Below, one piece after another: positions 11,203-22,311 of a stretch of DNA of 64,000 nt (position 1 is the first letter of the stretch; the number at the start of each line of letters is the position of its first letter). A program made the translations under genes and the position numbers. Location: the NCBI RefSeq assembly GCF_000304475.1, contig NC_018951.1:124001-188000 (forward strand). Reading direction: 5' to 3'. This DNA comes from Kazachstania africana CBS 2517 (taxonomy: Eukaryota > Ascomycota > Saccharomycetes > Saccharomycetales > Saccharomycetaceae). The notes below the pieces were generated by a model that saw nothing but the letters and a program-made list of their open reading frames with translations, did not search any database and had not been told where the DNA came from.

Positions 11203-11883
11203 TTGTTGTTCGTCATGGAAAATATGATGGGGATGGTGGTATGCTTGAGGTAGTGGGGGTGGTTGAGTATTGTACAAATTTTCTACTGTTTCAATATCAT
11301 CATTTAACTGACCAATCTGGCCATTTGATATAGAAATGCGTCTTCTTAATACATGCATATTTTCATTATTATAGGCAGCCGTTGGTGTACTCTCTATACT
11401 TCTGAAAGAAGAAGATGGTAAAGTCGAAATTGGAATATGAGTAGTGTCGATGACTGAAGTTGTTAAAAAGGAGAAAGGAGCGACTAAATTTTGTTGGTTT
11501 GTGAAACTGTCATCATCGTTTGGATCAATAGAGGCCTGTTTTATCATCGCTGTATCCATACCTGTCATACTATTATTATTGCTACTACTGTTCATATTAT
11601 TTGTGTTGAAATCGAAATTACTTGGAAAGAAAAAAGTGGAAGAATCGTTTGCGGAAGTTGCAGCAGTATTTGGATATGAGACTTGATTCTGGCCATCTGA
11701 ATAGTTATCCCCTGGACTATAATGCTGTCTTATTGAATGAGAACGAATTCTTGAGTTGAACGTAGAAGACGAATTTGTATGGGAACTTTCAGCAATATTT
11801 GGATCTGTACCAGGAGACATACTGTTCCCAGCTATATCCTGCCTATAATGAGACCCTGTGGTTTGGTTCTCGCTATAACTCAT
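10306..11883 (-). CDS. ACA1: ATF/CREB-type bZIP transcription factor Aca1/Cst6
   Basis: The product starts at the ATG at 11883 (MSYSENQTTG), 525 residues. The open frame continues upstream to 12006, but that part has no ATG and contains a TATA box, so it is not coding. A bZIP near residues 370-440 has the basic region NRIAASKSRKRKKF followed by leucine heptads. The middle has a long Gln run encoded at 11161-11213 and many Asn/Ser-rich stretches; the C-terminus has Asn-Asp-Thr repeats. S. cerevisiae has two ohnologs, Aca1 (489) and Cst6 (587), which bind TGACGTCA sites and act in use of non-optimal carbon sources. Synteny with MEI4 and SPO73 favours ACA1. Confidence 0.88.
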
Positions 11884-11973
11884 GATAAGGTGGTGCCGAG
11901 TTGTAAGTGTTTGTATAGTTCGACAACGATGCTGAATAGAGAAGCTACTGGTTGTTAATTTTTTTTTTTTTTC

Positions 11974-11981
11974 TTTATATA
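11974..11981 (-). promoter_or_regulatory. TATA box of ACA1
   Basis: TATATAAA on the reverse strand, about 91 bases upstream of the chosen ACA1 ATG. It supports the start at 11883 and not the upstream open extension. It is followed by a long A-run on that strand. Confidence 0.55.
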
Positions 11982-12006
11982 GTATAAAATGTCGAGGAAA
12001 TATCAA

Positions 12007-13228
12007 CTTAAGTTACATAAGCTTACAGAAACAAACGAAGGGACCGGTTGTTCGAGAAAATTCAAAATGAATAATCCATGATAACAAAAATGCTATGCCA
12101 AAAAACGTAGTAGATTGATATGAGACATACAACAATCAACATAATTGAATTTGTACATAGTCATATAGCCAAACAAGAGAGATCGCTTCAATAAAATCTC
12201 TCAGTATGCTCACACAATCTGCACTAAAATGCAACACATATAAAGAACACATTAGGCTTTTTCCGTGAAGAGAAACGAGACAAACTGCGTGCGGCAGGCA
12301 AGTTCGAGAAAACATGAAGCTCTTCCGTGCTGCTTGCTACTGCTACGACCATTTCTTGGGTCTTGACACAATTATTATATCTTTTCATTTCCTCAGTCGT
12401 TTTCTGAGCATCGCGAGCCCGAGAAACACGTACATCCAATTTTTAGCAAGACGACGGGTATAAAAAGGGAACCGAGGAAATTACGCAAGAGACACGAAAT
12501 TCGCGAAGGAATTTGGCATTCAGAGTGGATTTGAATGTTGCGGTCGGCGCGCCTGTCTTGTGCAATAATGTGCACGGTGCTGGAGTTTTCTACTGAGATT
12601 TCTCTCAAAAAATCAGTTTTGCATGCACTACATTCCACGGATTGTGCGGAAATGGATACGTGCATTAACCGTTCTTCAAGTGTTTGGTCCATTTGATAGC
12701 CTGGTGCTTGCTTTGTGTTTCATTGTCACGACACAGAAGCGGTATTGGTGCGCAAGCTGCCGTCAGCAACCCTACTTCAGCGAGGATGAGCTCTCTGCCT
12801 GTTGCTCTGTATAAAAGGAAACGTACTGCTGAAGGACTTGAAAAGCTTTATATGGAAACTTGTCAAAGCTTACAGGAAAAAGGGAAAGATTGGCAGATCA
12901 ATCCCTGCTGTATATAACTGAGTTATCGTTGCTATGTGAAGAAACACGTGTGGGCCATTTTCATAGGGCAAACAACTAAAATATATATTATTCGTAAAAT
13001 ATCCTGTCTGATTGCCGTGTGCTACATACTTTGAGGCACCACAATTCCTCCTATTTCCATTGAATCTACGACCTTTCCTGTCTCGCAGTTTGATTGCTAT
13101 TTCGGGAATTTCCATACAGGCCTCTGTATTTCGCAAGGCTTTATTAGTTTTCCAATTGGGTCACGCTATTTTACTACCCGCTATGCACAAAAACACACAT
13201 TGGATAGTTATGTCGTGCTATCAATACT
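12007..13228. other. Long gene-free promoter region of ACA1 and SPO73
   Basis: About 1.35 kb lies between the divergent ACA1 and SPO73. Several overlapping short open frames occur on both strands, but none has a recognisable domain or a convincing start. Patches such as 12250-12600 are richer in GC than neighbouring gaps. I see no tRNA, LTR or conserved RNA. A long regulated upstream region for ACA1 is the simplest reading. Confidence 0.5.
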
Positions 13229-13237
13229 GACACAAAT
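13229..13237 (+). promoter_or_regulatory. Middle sporulation element upstream of SPO73
   Basis: GACACAAAT matches the Ndt80 consensus gNCRCAAAW and lies 124 bases before the SPO73 ATG. SPO73 is a middle sporulation gene in S. cerevisiae, so the site is in the expected place. Function is inferred. Confidence 0.6.
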
Positions 13238-13360
13238 TCTTGATGAAGTACTAAATTTTAACCTAAAAATAAATCACTCAGTAACAAAGTATCCTCCTCT
13301 TACTCGATAAACTATGGAAAATAAAAAAATAACTATTCGTTCGCCCATTTTACTTTCTAA

Positions 13361-13789
13361 ATGGAACTAAATTTTTTACACAATTTTAATTTTAGTATTT
13401 TAGGTGATAAGAATTTAATAATCGAAAATCAAAGAGGTCTCATCTTGTTGGGCTACCCATTTTTCTCTCCAAGCTTATTGCTACCAATTTTAGATCCCCC
13501 TGAATTTCAACTAGTATTCTTAAAAGATAATCTATCCAATATTGCCAAGATTACTTGTCTCAATAAAATCTCGAATAAAACTTCAAACTGTTTAGATCAA
13601 TTGTTTCCTCTAGACAGTGAATGCGTCAAGGAAAAACAAAAATGGTACGTGCTAATGGCTTGTGACGACATAGACGATCAAGGTTGGTGTTACAGTTGGA
13701 CTTTCAATAATAGAAGATGGAAATCTAAAAATGGTATCGTCAGAAGAAGGATTTGGATAAAACTACCCGAATTGAATCCCTTAAAATAA
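13361..13789 (+). CDS. SPO73: Sporulation protein Spo73 (dysferlin-domain type)
   Basis: The 142-residue product is close to the 143 residues of S. cerevisiae Spo73 (YER046W) and has the same neighbours. Tryptophan-containing segments such as KEKQKWYVLMACDD and DDQGWCYSWTFNNRRW are typical of the paired beta strands of dysferlin (DysF) domains. In yeast Spo73 acts with Spo71 and Spo1 to extend the prospore membrane during meiosis II and is needed for spore wall formation. No membrane segment is evident. It is convergent with SAP1, 84 bases apart. A Ndt80-type site lies upstream. Confidence 0.9.
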   Translation: MELNFLHNFNFSILGDKNLIIENQRGLILLGYPFFSPSLLLPILDPPEFQLVFLKDNLSNIAKITCLNKISNKTSNCLDQLFPLDSECVKEKQKWYVLMACDDIDDQGWCYSWTFNNRRWKSKNGIVRRRIWIKLPELNPLK

Positions 13790-13873
13790 TTTAATACACT
13801 ATCTATATTTTGTCTTTATACATATATTCATGCAACACACTCTCTCCTTTTTGTACAGTTAAAATGTCACTAC

Positions 13874-16522
13874 TCAATTGCCCGATGAACCAAATTTAGA
13901 TGCCCATTCCTCATATTCTTCAAGCCCTTCCTTAGAGACAGATGGTCTAATGTATTCCAAACTATTCTTGAAATCATATAAACCAATGGGACGAATATTG
14001 TCTCTTTCCGTGAGTAACAATTGATCTCCAAGCTCTCTCAATGGCCCCATTGCAGCATCCTTGGCTAATGAAGTTATATCACTACCTGAATAACCGTCGG
14101 TCAACACCAGCAATTCTTCAAAATCTTGGTCACTTAACGTGTGCTTTTGTCTCGATAGTAGTTTTCTAAATTGTGCTAATCTAGTTTCGGCTTCTGGTAA
14201 AGGAATGTATTGTCTTCTAACAAATCTTCTTCTAGCAGCTTCATCAATCGACCATGGCAAGTTAGTAGCAGCCAGAACTAACACTCTGTTGTCGGCGTCG
14301 CTGTCATGTTGCTCTTTTCCTGCTGCTGCATTAGATAATGCTGACCATTGAACAAGAAACTCATTCTTGATTCTTCTGCTACTTTCATTCTCACTATCAC
14401 TGTTTCTATTACCTAAAATAGAATCAATCTCATCAACAAAAATAATTGAAGGCGAAAGCTTTCTTGCAACGCCAAATAATGCCCTTACTAATTTTTCGCT
14501 TTCACCCAAATATTTTGAGGTTAAACTAGATGCGCTAATTGAAAAGAATGTAGATTTCGATTCGTATGCAACAGCCCGCGCAAGCATTGTTTTACCTGTA
14601 CCAGGTGGACCAAACAAAAGCATACCCGTCACAGGCTCTCTTAAACCTTTGAATAAATCGGGTCTCAAAAATGGGTAGACAACGGCTTCCTTTAAGGAAT
14701 TCTTAGCGGTATTTAATCCTGCAATATCGTCCCAATGTACGTCATCTCCTCGTACTACAATCTCCTGAAAAATTTGTTTTGCTGCCATCTTGTCAATTCC
14801 AGGAATCGAACCAATGATTTTATTCTCAAGTTCATCTTTTCTTGATTTTTCGTCCTTTTCTGGAACTAACACATCTTTGTTTGTATCCAAGTTCTCTTCA
14901 GACTTCGAAGTTTTTGAAATCTTTTCTGAACTAGAATTTACAGAGGTGACTGTTACATGACCATTTTCTGGACATTGTTTTGTAAACTTGCCATTTTTGG
15001 CGTTGGGAGAAGATGCAACTTTCTTCGTGGAACTTATTTCCCTTTTCGCCTGTGGCCTGGTCGCAGTTTTGTTGGTGGAAGATACCTTTGTTGCTCTTGA
15101 TTTAATGACAACTTCAGGGTATGAATTTGACCTGGGCTTATCACTATGTGGCGGTTTCATGGATCTTGGAGAATCGGATTTTTGATTTAAATTCGAGTAC
15201 ACTAATCTAGCAGCCTGCTTCGCTGTTATCTTAGGCTTACTATTATTTGCAGCTTTAACATTATTAGTTCGCACCGAAGCCTTGTTTATTGTTGGTATTG
15301 AGGATGTGGAATTAGATGCCTTTGGCTTCCTCTTTTCCGTAGCTGTTAACAATGAAGGTGTTGATTTTGTCTGTTTCAACTTGCATGTATCCTCTTTTAC
15401 CACTGGTTTTGATATAAGAGAATTGATAGAGTTATTTTTTTTGTAATTATTGCTAGTTAAAGCTTTAGTAGATTCTTTTTTTATCACATCATGAGAGGGA
15501 ACAGGAGGTGGAGGTGCTTGTGGTGGCTCTTCTTCGATAGAAAATGGATTTTTCTCATAACTGCTCAAGGAAAAGCTAGCGACATTATCGATCAACATAT
15601 CCTCTAATTTGGTATCTGCATCACTCGATGTCTTTTCTTCATAACTGTCACTGTTTTCATCACCATCAAAATAATACCCTGAGACGTCAAAATCAAAAGG
15701 ATTTTCGTCCTCATCTACTAAACTACATTCATCCTCATTGATGTATTCTTCATTGAATTTTGCGAACTCATTATCGTTTTCTGAATTATTTCGTGTATCC
15801 ATTAATAAAGGTTCACTATTATGATCTTCTATGCTACGTTCTGCTTTGATTGAACTATCTAAAGATTTTTTTCTTAATGGTTTTGAGGTCGTAAAATTGA
15901 TTTTTGTGTGATTACCGCCTTTACGGTCAATATTATCAACATTATTACCTTTTTTGTTACTTGTTATGTTATGCTTGTTACTATCATTGTGATTATTAGT
16001 GACGGTGTGAGGACTTCTATAAGAATATGAACTTTGTGAATTTTTATTTCTCAATGACGTTTTGGAAAACCCATGCTGTATATGATGCGGTTTTCTAACA
16101 AATGAAGTTGTAGGAGTATATGAGTTGTCGTTAACATGATTTCTCCTTTCCGGTACGGGAGGTGGAGTAGGTTTTTTTATATGTGATTTTAATGCCTGCT
16201 GGACGGTGTCTAAATTATGAACCGCTTTTGTATAAAGTTCACGAACACCACTTTGTAGACTTAATTCATCTTTAGTATATGTAGCAACATTAGGATAAGA
16301 ATGCTCTATCAGAGTCAAACGGAATAATGCATCAGTGGTTAATGCCTTCCAGCCTTGTAAAGCACGAACAAAATTTCCTTGATCCTGTAATTTCTTATAA
16401 AATATTGATTCATTAGCCACTCGACTGTATAGCTCTGTCAAATCAGTCAGGGGCTGTTGTGGTTTCTTACGTAACTTTGAAAACTTGGTCAATATGCTAT
16501 AATTATTGTTCGTTGTATCCAT
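13874..16522 (-). CDS. SAP1: AAA ATPase Sap1 (meiotic/katanin-spastin-like group)
   Basis: The ATG is at 16522 ([11 protein letters not shown]), giving 882 residues (897 in S. cerevisiae). The codon before it in the open frame is GTG and was not used. The N-terminal 150 residues contain an MIT-like helical region, followed by a long, poorly conserved Ser/Asn/Lys-rich linker with Pro runs. The last third is one AAA module: Walker [14 protein letters not shown], Walker [12 protein letters not shown], then the arginine-finger region [11 protein letters not shown]. Sap1 of S. cerevisiae was found as a partner of the transcription regulator Sin1; its cellular role is poorly defined. Domain form places it with Vps4, spastin and fidgetin-type severing or remodeling ATPases. 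Confidence 0.93.
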   Translation of the reverse strand: MDTTNNNYSILTKFSKLRKKPQQPLTDLTELYSRVANESIFYKKLQDQGNFVRALQGWKALTTDALFRLTLIEHSYPNVATYTKDELSLQSGVRELYTKAVHNLDTVQQALKSHIKKPTPPPVPERRNHVNDNSYTPTTSFVRKPHHIQHGFSKTSLRNKNSQSSYSYRSPHTVTNNHNDSNKHNITSNKKGNNVDNIDRKGGNHTKINFTTSKPLRKKSLDSSIKAERSIEDHNSEPLLMDTRNNSENDNEFAKFNEEYINEDECSLVDEDENPFDFDVSGYYFDGDENSDSYEEKTSSDADTKLEDMLIDNVASFSLSSYEKNPFSIEEEPPQAPPPPVPSHDVIKKESTKALTSNNYKKNNSINSLISKPVVKEDTCKLKQTKSTPSLLTATEKRKPKASNSTSSIPTINKASVRTNNVKAANNSKPKITAKQAARLVYSNLNQKSDSPRSMKPPHSDKPRSNSYPEVVIKSRATKVSSTNKTATRPQAKREISSTKKVASSPNAKNGKFTKQCPENGHVTVTSVNSSSEKISKTSKSEENLDTNKDVLVPEKDEKSRKDELENKIIGSIPGIDKMAAKQIFQEIVVRGDDVHWDDIAGLNTAKNSLKEAVVYPFLRPDLFKGLREPVTGMLLFGPPGTGKTMLARAVAYESKSTFFSISASSLTSKYLGESEKLVRALFGVARKLSPSIIFVDEIDSILGNRNSDSENESSRRIKNEFLVQWSALSNAAAGKEQHDSDADNRVLVLAATNLPWSIDEAARRRFVRRQYIPLPEAETRLAQFRKLLSRQKHTLSDQDFEELLVLTDGYSGSDITSLAKDAAMGPLRELGDQLLLTERDNIRPIGLYDFKNSLEYIRPSVSKEGLEEYEEWASKFGSSGN

Positions 16523-16629
16523 CACTTCATCTAGAAATCAATATATTTTTGTGCTTGTAAATAGTAAGAACGTCTGTAATCGTTTCTGATTATTTCTCTC
16601 CTTGGTTCGCAACCTTAGTTTGAGCAAAT

Positions 16630-16836
16630 ATGGTTCGAGTAGCGATAACACTGAGGGATCAGATAGAAGAGTTATATGCAACTCCTTCAGAACATGTGTC
16701 TAAATTAAACTCAATATGTCTCGAGAGGCTCCAAGAAAATTTATTTATATTTTGTTCAAACTTCGGATTGGGAAAACTGGATCAGCAATATGATTTCTTA
16801 AAAAGGAAACTGCCGCCAATTATAGTAATGGTATGA
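16630..16836 (+). CDS. Unrecognised 68-residue open frame between SAP1 and CAJ1
   Basis: A short ATG-started frame (MVRVAITLRDQIEELY...) is divergent from SAP1 by 107 bases and ends 225 bases before the CAJ1 stop. The predicted product is mostly helical, with no signal peptide or membrane segment, and I recognise no family. I recall no S. cerevisiae gene at this position. It could be a small lineage gene, a decayed gene or chance. Confidence 0.22.
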   Translation: MVRVAITLRDQIEELYATPSEHVSKLNSICLERLQENLFIFCSNFGLGKLDQQYDFLKRKLPPIIVMV

Positions 16837-17061
16837 TTATACAGCTTCCTAAAAAGGAAATAGTATAAAGTATATATTTGGATGTATTTCAAAATCGGTG
16901 AAAAGTTACATACAAATGAGTATTCTTTGGCCAAATAGAATCAATACGAGTATAGAGATTCCTAGCTTTCTGCATGCAGTTACAGAGGAAAAGATATTAA
17001 TATTATTATCAGAAAGTTAAGAGAACAATGCTATGATCAGGAAAAGAGGAAAAAAAAGAAT

Positions 17062-18156
17062 TCAATGGGTCTTCTTACGTTTTTCCTGTTCACCAAGAAT
17101 TAGTTCTTCAAATACCCTGGCCTCTTCAGCTTCTTCTGGAGACCTCTTGGCTTTTGAGAATTTGTCTGCGAAATATAGCATGGCCTTTGCCTTGGCAATT
17201 CTTTGTTTTGAGGAAGCGTTTTTATCATTTAAAATCTTGTTACAAACATCCTTCAACTTTCTTTCTAATTCAAATTTCGACATGGCCCACATTACACCTA
17301 GGGCTTTACCAGCCATCATGGACTCAAATTTTGCTCTTTCAAAATCATCTAATTCTTCCGGATTGACTTTATTCATTTGTTCCATCGCCTTTTGTGCTTC
17401 TAACCCAGTAGAAATTAGATTGTAGGCAGATTTAACGCTTCTCGCATTATCACGAGTACCGGTGAACAGTTTTGAAAAACCGTACGTTTTCTTTGATATG
17501 ATAAAATTGTTGGCCTTTGTCCTATAAACTTTGGCAATTAAATATAACAATTCTAAACCAAAACTTTCTAATTTTAGATCTTCAATCTCTTCATCCAATT
17601 TCCTATTAAAGTCATCCAAATGTTTCTCTTTAACGGCAAGCAAAAAATTATCAATCTTAATTTTTAATTTTTCAGTCAATTCATCGACTTGTTTCATCAT
17701 ATCTTCTCTTCTCTTTTTTTCCATTTCCATCAATTTTTCACGTTGTTCTTTGTTCATCTTAGTTTTTGTGGAAACTGCATCCTCTTTACCTTCTTTAGTT
17801 TCATCCATCATATCTGTTGCCTCATTGAATTCTTTGAATAATGAAAATTCACCTATCCAATCCTTAAATCCGTCACCACCAAAAATAGCAGTGAAATATT
17901 CACCAGCATCTTCAAAACCATGCTGTGGTACAGCGTTATCTTTACCAAATTCATCGTAACGTTTTCTCAAGTCGTCATCGCTGAGGACCTGATATGCTTC
18001 ACCCACTGATTGAAACTTTGATTGAGCATCAGGATCATCGGGATGTTTATCTGGATGTGTTTCCATGGCCTTCTTACGATAAGCCTTCTTAATCTCAGTG
18101 CTAGTTGCAGAGGGCTGAATGCCCAATATGTCATAATACTCTGTATCCTTGACCAT
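17062..18156 (-). CDS. CAJ1: DnaJ-type co-chaperone Caj1
   Basis: The 364-residue product (391 in S. cerevisiae, YER048C) has an N-terminal J domain at about 5-70 with the HPD motif (METHPDKHP) that stimulates Hsp70 ATPase. Next are a charged region (about 115-190) rich in Lys/Glu and likely coiled coil, and the conserved DnaJ-X domain at about 150-330. No Gly/Phe or zinc-finger region is present, so it is a class III J protein. It is cytosolic or nuclear in yeast. The upstream region carries a 24-base A-run on this strand. Confidence 0.94.
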   Translation of the reverse strand: MVKDTEYYDILGIQPSATSTEIKKAYRKKAMETHPDKHPDDPDAQSKFQSVGEAYQVLSDDDLRKRYDEFGKDNAVPQHGFEDAGEYFTAIFGGDGFKDWIGEFSLFKEFNEATDMMDETKEGKEDAVSTKTKMNKEQREKLMEMEKKRREDMMKQVDELTEKLKIKIDNFLLAVKEKHLDDFNRKLDEEIEDLKLESFGLELLYLIAKVYRTKANNFIISKKTYGFSKLFTGTRDNARSVKSAYNLISTGLEAQKAMEQMNKVNPEELDDFERAKFESMMAGKALGVMWAMSKFELERKLKDVCNKILNDKNASSKQRIAKAKAMLYFADKFSKAKRSPEEAEEARVFEELILGEQEKRKKTH

Positions 18157-18970
18157 GTTTGTGTTACTGATCAGTTGAAATTTCGAATATGAAGATTGAT
18201 TGTTTGGCTTTTAAAAGCCTTCTTCTAAGATTTTCTTTTATTATTTTTTTTTTTTTTTTTTTTTTTAATTTGGCGATTGCCAGATGAGCCAGAGACAATG
18301 GCAATTATATTAGAGAGAGAATTGTAGCGATGGCTATAGTTGAAGTCATGCAGTGTTCAATGGATGGCTCTAGTGAGATATTAGTGGAGGTGTACTTGTT
18401 AATACCAGGAGTAGTTCGGTTCGGTGGGGTGGGGGGGGGGAGGACGGTTCAGTATGTAATGAGGATCTGCGATCTGCTCAGACTTGAGTGATGAGGTGTT
18501 AGGAGTTGTGTGTGGGAAATGATGCATGATGATATTCTCTGATGTTTACGTATGCGGATTGCATAAAGCATGACGTGGTGCACCAAGAGGTAATCAATGC
18601 TTTGTATGTGAATTACACAACTACCACACCTCTTTTTGACATGTATATCAAATTATCATGATAATATGTTTCATGATCATATGTATCTTGTCAATGGCTA
18701 AGCCAACCAGAGCGTTAGAGATGACAATAACAAAAACCTATCAAGTCGGATCTTCCTTATAGATGTGAATATAAAGTTCGACCTACCATTGTGCAAATGT
18801 GTAATGCTCGACGACTCATATATGCCTGTAACTGTGAATCACGTGACCATATGTATATGAATCGCATAGTAGATGATTACAATCCAATATCAGCAACAGG
18901 AGCGCCAACATGTGCCGGCGTATGGCACGCGCAGAGTTGAAACTTTTAACCACAAAAACAACAAATTAGT
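18157..18970. other. Gene-free region between CAJ1 and tRNA-Gln
   Basis: It contains a 24-base T-run (18244-18267) and a 10-base G-run (18431-18440). No open frame of note is present. Upstream flanks of yeast tRNA genes often hold Ty LTR remnants; I looked for TGTTG...CAACA termini and saw no convincing pair. Confidence 0.5.
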
Positions 18971-19042
18971 GGTTCTATAGTGTAGTGGTCATCACTGTCG
19001 GTTTTGATCCGACCAACCCCGGTTCGAATCCGGGTAGGACCT
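18971..19042 (+). tRNA. tRNA-Gln (anticodon TTG)
   Basis: The acceptor stem GGTTCTA pairs with TAGGACC, with discriminator T. The D arm has AGTGTAGTGGTCATCAC. The anticodon stem GTCGG/CCGAC is perfect around loop TTTTGAT, giving anticodon TTG (reads CAA). The T arm is CCCCGGTTCGAATCCGGG. A T-run follows at once as Pol III terminator. There is no intron. It differs from the S. cerevisiae tRNA-Gln(UUG) at only a few paired positions. Confidence 0.96.
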
Positions 19043-19047
19043 TTTTA
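19043..19047 (+). terminator. Pol III terminator of tRNA-Gln
   Basis: TTTTA directly after the discriminator base; a run of T of this length ends RNA polymerase III transcription. Confidence 0.7.
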
Positions 19048-19329
19048 ATGTCAAAGCTCTTTAGAATCAACCATATTTTTGTCGAATTTATCAATATACA
19101 GTGCGCTATACTTCAACACTGGTGAGCATGACATACTTAAGATGTATCAGCAACCACAAGCTCAACCACAAGCTGAACCACAGCTGTTCCACTGCAATGA
19201 CGATTAATCGATTAATTCGGAATGGCTTCAGCGCAATGGGTGTGACCGGCATGGGTGTTGCTCTCTTTTTTTTTTCTCTCTACGCAGCGGAAGATTCGTT
19301 TTTGTGGTTTGTATAAAAACGGGAATGTG

Positions 19330-19372
19330 CATCATCATCATCATCATCATCATCATTATCATCATTATCATC
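19330..19372. repeat. CAT trinucleotide microsatellite
   Basis: A nearly pure run of CAT units with two TAT interruptions, 64-106 bases upstream of the ISD11 start. It is not in an open frame that matters. Length is likely to vary between strains. Confidence 0.85.
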
Positions 19373-19435
19373 GTCTCTCTGTGCAAATCAAGCCAACGAA
19401 TAGCACCATCTCTCCAGCGTGAGTAGTCCAGTATA

Positions 19436-19726
19436 ATGTCCAGCGTACCTGTTCCAACAAGACGTCAGGTTCTGGCCTTGTACAAACAGTTCATCAAGAA
19501 TTCAAATCAGTTCAATAATTATAATTTCAGACAGTATTTCCTAAGGAAGTCAAGATCAACTTTTAAAGAAAGCGCTGATCTTAAGGACACAGTCCAGGTG
19601 ACTAACATGTTCAACGAGGCAAAGAAAGAATTAGGTATCTTGAAAAGACAAGCCGTGATCTCGCAGATGTACACTTTTGACAAGACTGTCGTCGAACCAA
19701 CTCTCAAATTAAATCATACTCAGTAA
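19436..19726 (+). CDS. ISD11: Iron-sulfur cluster biogenesis protein Isd11 (LYR family)
   Basis: The 96-residue product (94 in S. cerevisiae, YER048W-A) starts with [15 protein letters not shown], the LYR-type motif with LYK as in the S. cerevisiae protein. Conserved [11 protein letters not shown] and [13 protein letters not shown] follow. In mitochondria Isd11 binds and stabilises the cysteine desulfurase Nfs1, together with acyl carrier protein, for Fe-S cluster assembly. It sits between CAJ1 and TPA1, as in S. cerevisiae. Confidence 0.95.
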   Translation: MSSVPVPTRRQVLALYKQFIKNSNQFNNYNFRQYFLRKSRSTFKESADLKDTVQVTNMFNEAKKELGILKRQAVISQMYTFDKTVVEPTLKLNHTQ

Positions 19727-20004
19727 TATTAAACTCTCTACCTCTATGTAAATATACACAACACCATTAATTAATATAGAAATCTATCCATTCATCTCTT
19801 CCTTTCTTCTACTCATTTTGACTTTTCAATATTAACCAGCATCCGTTCGTAATGATGATCGATGTCCTAATATGAAATTTTGATCGTCTTCTTGGCATCA
19901 TCTCTCGAGTGAAAAAATATAAAAAAAAACCATGTTGGTAAATTTTGGGCTAAACTCATCGCATTTCTATTGTAAGTAAGTACCTCTCCATCACTTCCTC
20001 AGTC

Positions 20005-21759
20005 ATGTCTACTACTATCAAGAGGAAAAATTGTGACGAACAAGATGTCACTAAAAATGTTAATGCTAAGAAAATTATTCTAGAAGATGCTAAAATTAAA
20101 GATTTATTCAATGCAAAGATATGGGATCCAAAATTTCAACAGGAATTACAAAATCAAGTCACCGATGCTCAACCTTTCAGTTGGGGGTTCATCTCCGATT
20201 TGGTAGACGATCAATTATTACGTAACGTCAGAAAAGAAATCGAAAGTGAAATTCAATTCAATCAAAATGAAACTGATATTTATAAAGTCAATCAAAGTGG
20301 TGATCTAGCAAATCTGGCTGGTTTAGATTGGAATGACTTATCAAGATTACCAAATTTATTCAAATTGCGTCAAATCTTATATTCCAAACAATACAGAAAT
20401 GTCATTTCAAAAGTCACTCAATGTGGTGATTTATCTTCCAAGAAAATGGATATGAGTATCAACACTTACACTAAAGGCTGTCATCTATTAAATCACGACG
20501 ATGTCGTCGGGTCCAGAAGAGTCAGTTGGATCCTTTACTTGCCGGATCCTGACAGAAAATGGAAACCTCATTATGGTGGTGGTTTGAGATTATTTCCTAC
20601 TGTAGCCAAGAATATTCCCTCTCCAGATCATTGTGCCAAATTCGTACCACAATTTAATCAAATCGCTTTCTTTAAAGTTAAACCAGGTTACTCCTTCCAT
20701 GATGTCGAAGAAGTTAAAGTCGACAAACATAGATTATCTATCCAAGGTTGGTACCATATTCCTCAAGAAGGTGAAGAAGGCTTCATTCCAGGCGAAGAAG
20801 ATAAATGGGTCTCTACAAACAATGCTACTCTTTCTTTAGTTCAATCTGACGCTTTAAAACAATATGAGTTCCCAAAGGATGAAAGAATTCCATTGTCCAA
20901 CGACGAAATTTCACAATTAATCAATTTAAATGAAAATATCGATCAAAATATTACTAAACTTTTCACAGAACAAGAATTAAATGAATTGAAGAATTTCATC
21001 TCTATGGAACATTTATCTGAAGATGGTTTAAAGAAATTACAAGAACAATTCTTGGAAAATTCAACCATATCAGTGGAAAATTTCTTAAATAGAGAAAAAT
21101 CTGAAACTCTAAAACAATTAATTAAAAACGCAGAATTGAATGAACAAGTCCCAATGACCACTAAAGAAGTCTCTGGCCCTTGGGATACTGCCAGACCACC
21201 ACATAAATGGTTATTCATGTATCTAAATGAACAAGAAAAACAAAACATCAAGAAAGAAGTCGACGTTCAATTATTCGAAATTTCTAAATTTGTCAAGGGT
21301 GTCCCCTTCAAAAAATTCATTGCCTACATTACAAATCTGATCCCAGCCGGTGAAGAAGTCATCGTGAGAAGATTTAGACCTGGTTCCGATTATACACTTG
21401 CTGATACTCTTCAGTTCGAGAAAAATAGATCCGAAGATTTATTAGATTATCTTTTAGAAGGTTGTCTATGTCTAACATTATTCGATGGGTGGGATGATGG
21501 AACTTTAGGTGGTTATGAAATGTGCATCAATAATGACGAAGATGATGGTGACGATCAAGAAGAATATGGACGTGATGAAGGTGACAATATCTTGATCAAT
21601 AAACCTGCATCTTGGAACTCTTTCAACCTGGTCTTAAGAGACGCTAACGTCCTAGAGTTTGTAAAATACGTTAGCTGGAATGCTAAAGGTAGCAGATGGG
21701 ACATTAAAATGAACTGGGATATCAAAGATTCCGGTGATGATGATGACAGTGAAAATTGA
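20005..21759 (+). CDS. TPA1: Fe(II)/2-oxoglutarate prolyl hydroxylase Tpa1
   Basis: The 584-residue product (644 in S. cerevisiae, YER049W) has two related domains. The first is catalytic: His164 and Asp166 in LLNHDDV, the distal His232 in SFHDVEEV and Arg243 for 2-oxoglutarate binding. The second is a non-catalytic double-stranded helix fold ending in an acidic tail. Tpa1 hydroxylates a proline of ribosomal protein uS12 and affects translation termination accuracy and poly(A) tails; it acts in nucleus and cytosol. It is shorter than S. cerevisiae Tpa1, with an acidic loop (DDGDDQEEYG) in the second domain. It is convergent with RSM18, 69 bases apart. Confidence 0.94.
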   Translation: MSTTIKRKNCDEQDVTKNVNAKKIILEDAKIKDLFNAKIWDPKFQQELQNQVTDAQPFSWGFISDLVDDQLLRNVRKEIESEIQFNQNETDIYKVNQSGDLANLAGLDWNDLSRLPNLFKLRQILYSKQYRNVISKVTQCGDLSSKKMDMSINTYTKGCHLLNHDDVVGSRRVSWILYLPDPDRKWKPHYGGGLRLFPTVAKNIPSPDHCAKFVPQFNQIAFFKVKPGYSFHDVEEVKVDKHRLSIQGWYHIPQEGEEGFIPGEEDKWVSTNNATLSLVQSDALKQYEFPKDERIPLSNDEISQLINLNENIDQNITKLFTEQELNELKNFISMEHLSEDGLKKLQEQFLENSTISVENFLNREKSETLKQLIKNAELNEQVPMTTKEVSGPWDTARPPHKWLFMYLNEQEKQNIKKEVDVQLFEISKFVKGVPFKKFIAYITNLIPAGEEVIVRRFRPGSDYTLADTLQFEKNRSEDLLDYLLEGCLCLTLFDGWDDGTLGGYEMCINNDEDDGDDQEEYGRDEGDNILINKPASWNSFNLVLRDANVLEFVKYVSWNAKGSRWDIKMNWDIKDSGDDDDSEN

Positions 21760-21828
21760 TTCCACCGTATGCTTTTATATTTACACGGTACCTGAAATAT
21801 TTTATATAATTTTAAAAAAGAAAGAATT

Positions 21829-22311
21829 TTATCTAGTAACTTGATTGTGTGTCTTGGAAAGTAGTCCAATTGCTTGAGCTCTTCTAATGGCTTTTGCCAC
21901 CCGACGTTGGTCCTTTACCGACAAGCCTGTCACGTCTCTATGTAATATCTTACCAGTAGAAGACATATACGGAACCAATAATTCTGGCGATGTATAAAGA
22001 TTCAAAGGATTCATATTCTTCATCGGTTTATACGTCGTCTTATTCTTTTGATCCATATGCAGTTTTGCCATTGAAAAATCAAATGGATCGTAAATTGTAG
22101 ACTGTACAAATGACTTTACCATCCTTTTATTCACTGTCTTGATGGAATCCTCCTTATTATTCTGTTGAGGTGTATCATCATTTAGTGATATGTTTATTTT
22201 TGTAGATGGATTTGTAGGGAAGCCATGGTATGAACAGCTTAAAATTGAGGCCACTTTTAAAGTTGAGCGGGAAACAGCCGCTGATCGATTCGATATCATA
22301 GACAGTAGCAT
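21829..22311 (-). CDS. RSM18: Mitochondrial small ribosomal subunit protein Rsm18 (bS18m)
   Basis: Starting at the ATG at 22311 (MLLSMISNRSAAVSRST) it has 160 residues (138 in S. cerevisiae). The open frame extends 10 codons further but has no ATG there. The first 35 residues are Ser/Arg-rich without acids, a good mitochondrial presequence. The core has TIYDPFDFSMAKLHMD, ending in the S18 signature TGLSVKDQRRVAKAIRRAQ, which contacts 16S-type rRNA. The upstream neighbour on this strand is HOM3; JHD1, which lies between RSM18 and HOM3 in S. cerevisiae, is missing. Confidence 0.94.
   Translation of the reverse strand: MLLSMISNRSAAVSRSTLKVASILSCSYHGFPTNPSTKINISLNDDTPQQNNKEDSIKTVNKRMVKSFVQSTIYDPFDFSMAKLHMDQKNKTTYKPMKNMNPLNLYTSPELLVPYMSSTGKILHRDVTGLSVKDQRRVAKAIRRAQAIGLLSKTHNQVTR

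Noticed and set aside
11884..12006. N-terminal extension of ACA1
   Set aside because: It lacks an ATG and contains the TATA box and a poly-A run.
12623..13230. Overlapping short frames upstream of SPO73
   Set aside because: Multiple overlapping frames on both strands with no domains; typical of a GC-richer intergenic region.
18500..18970. Possible solo LTR next to tRNA-Gln
   Set aside because: No matching TGTTG...CAACA ends or flanking target duplication could be found.
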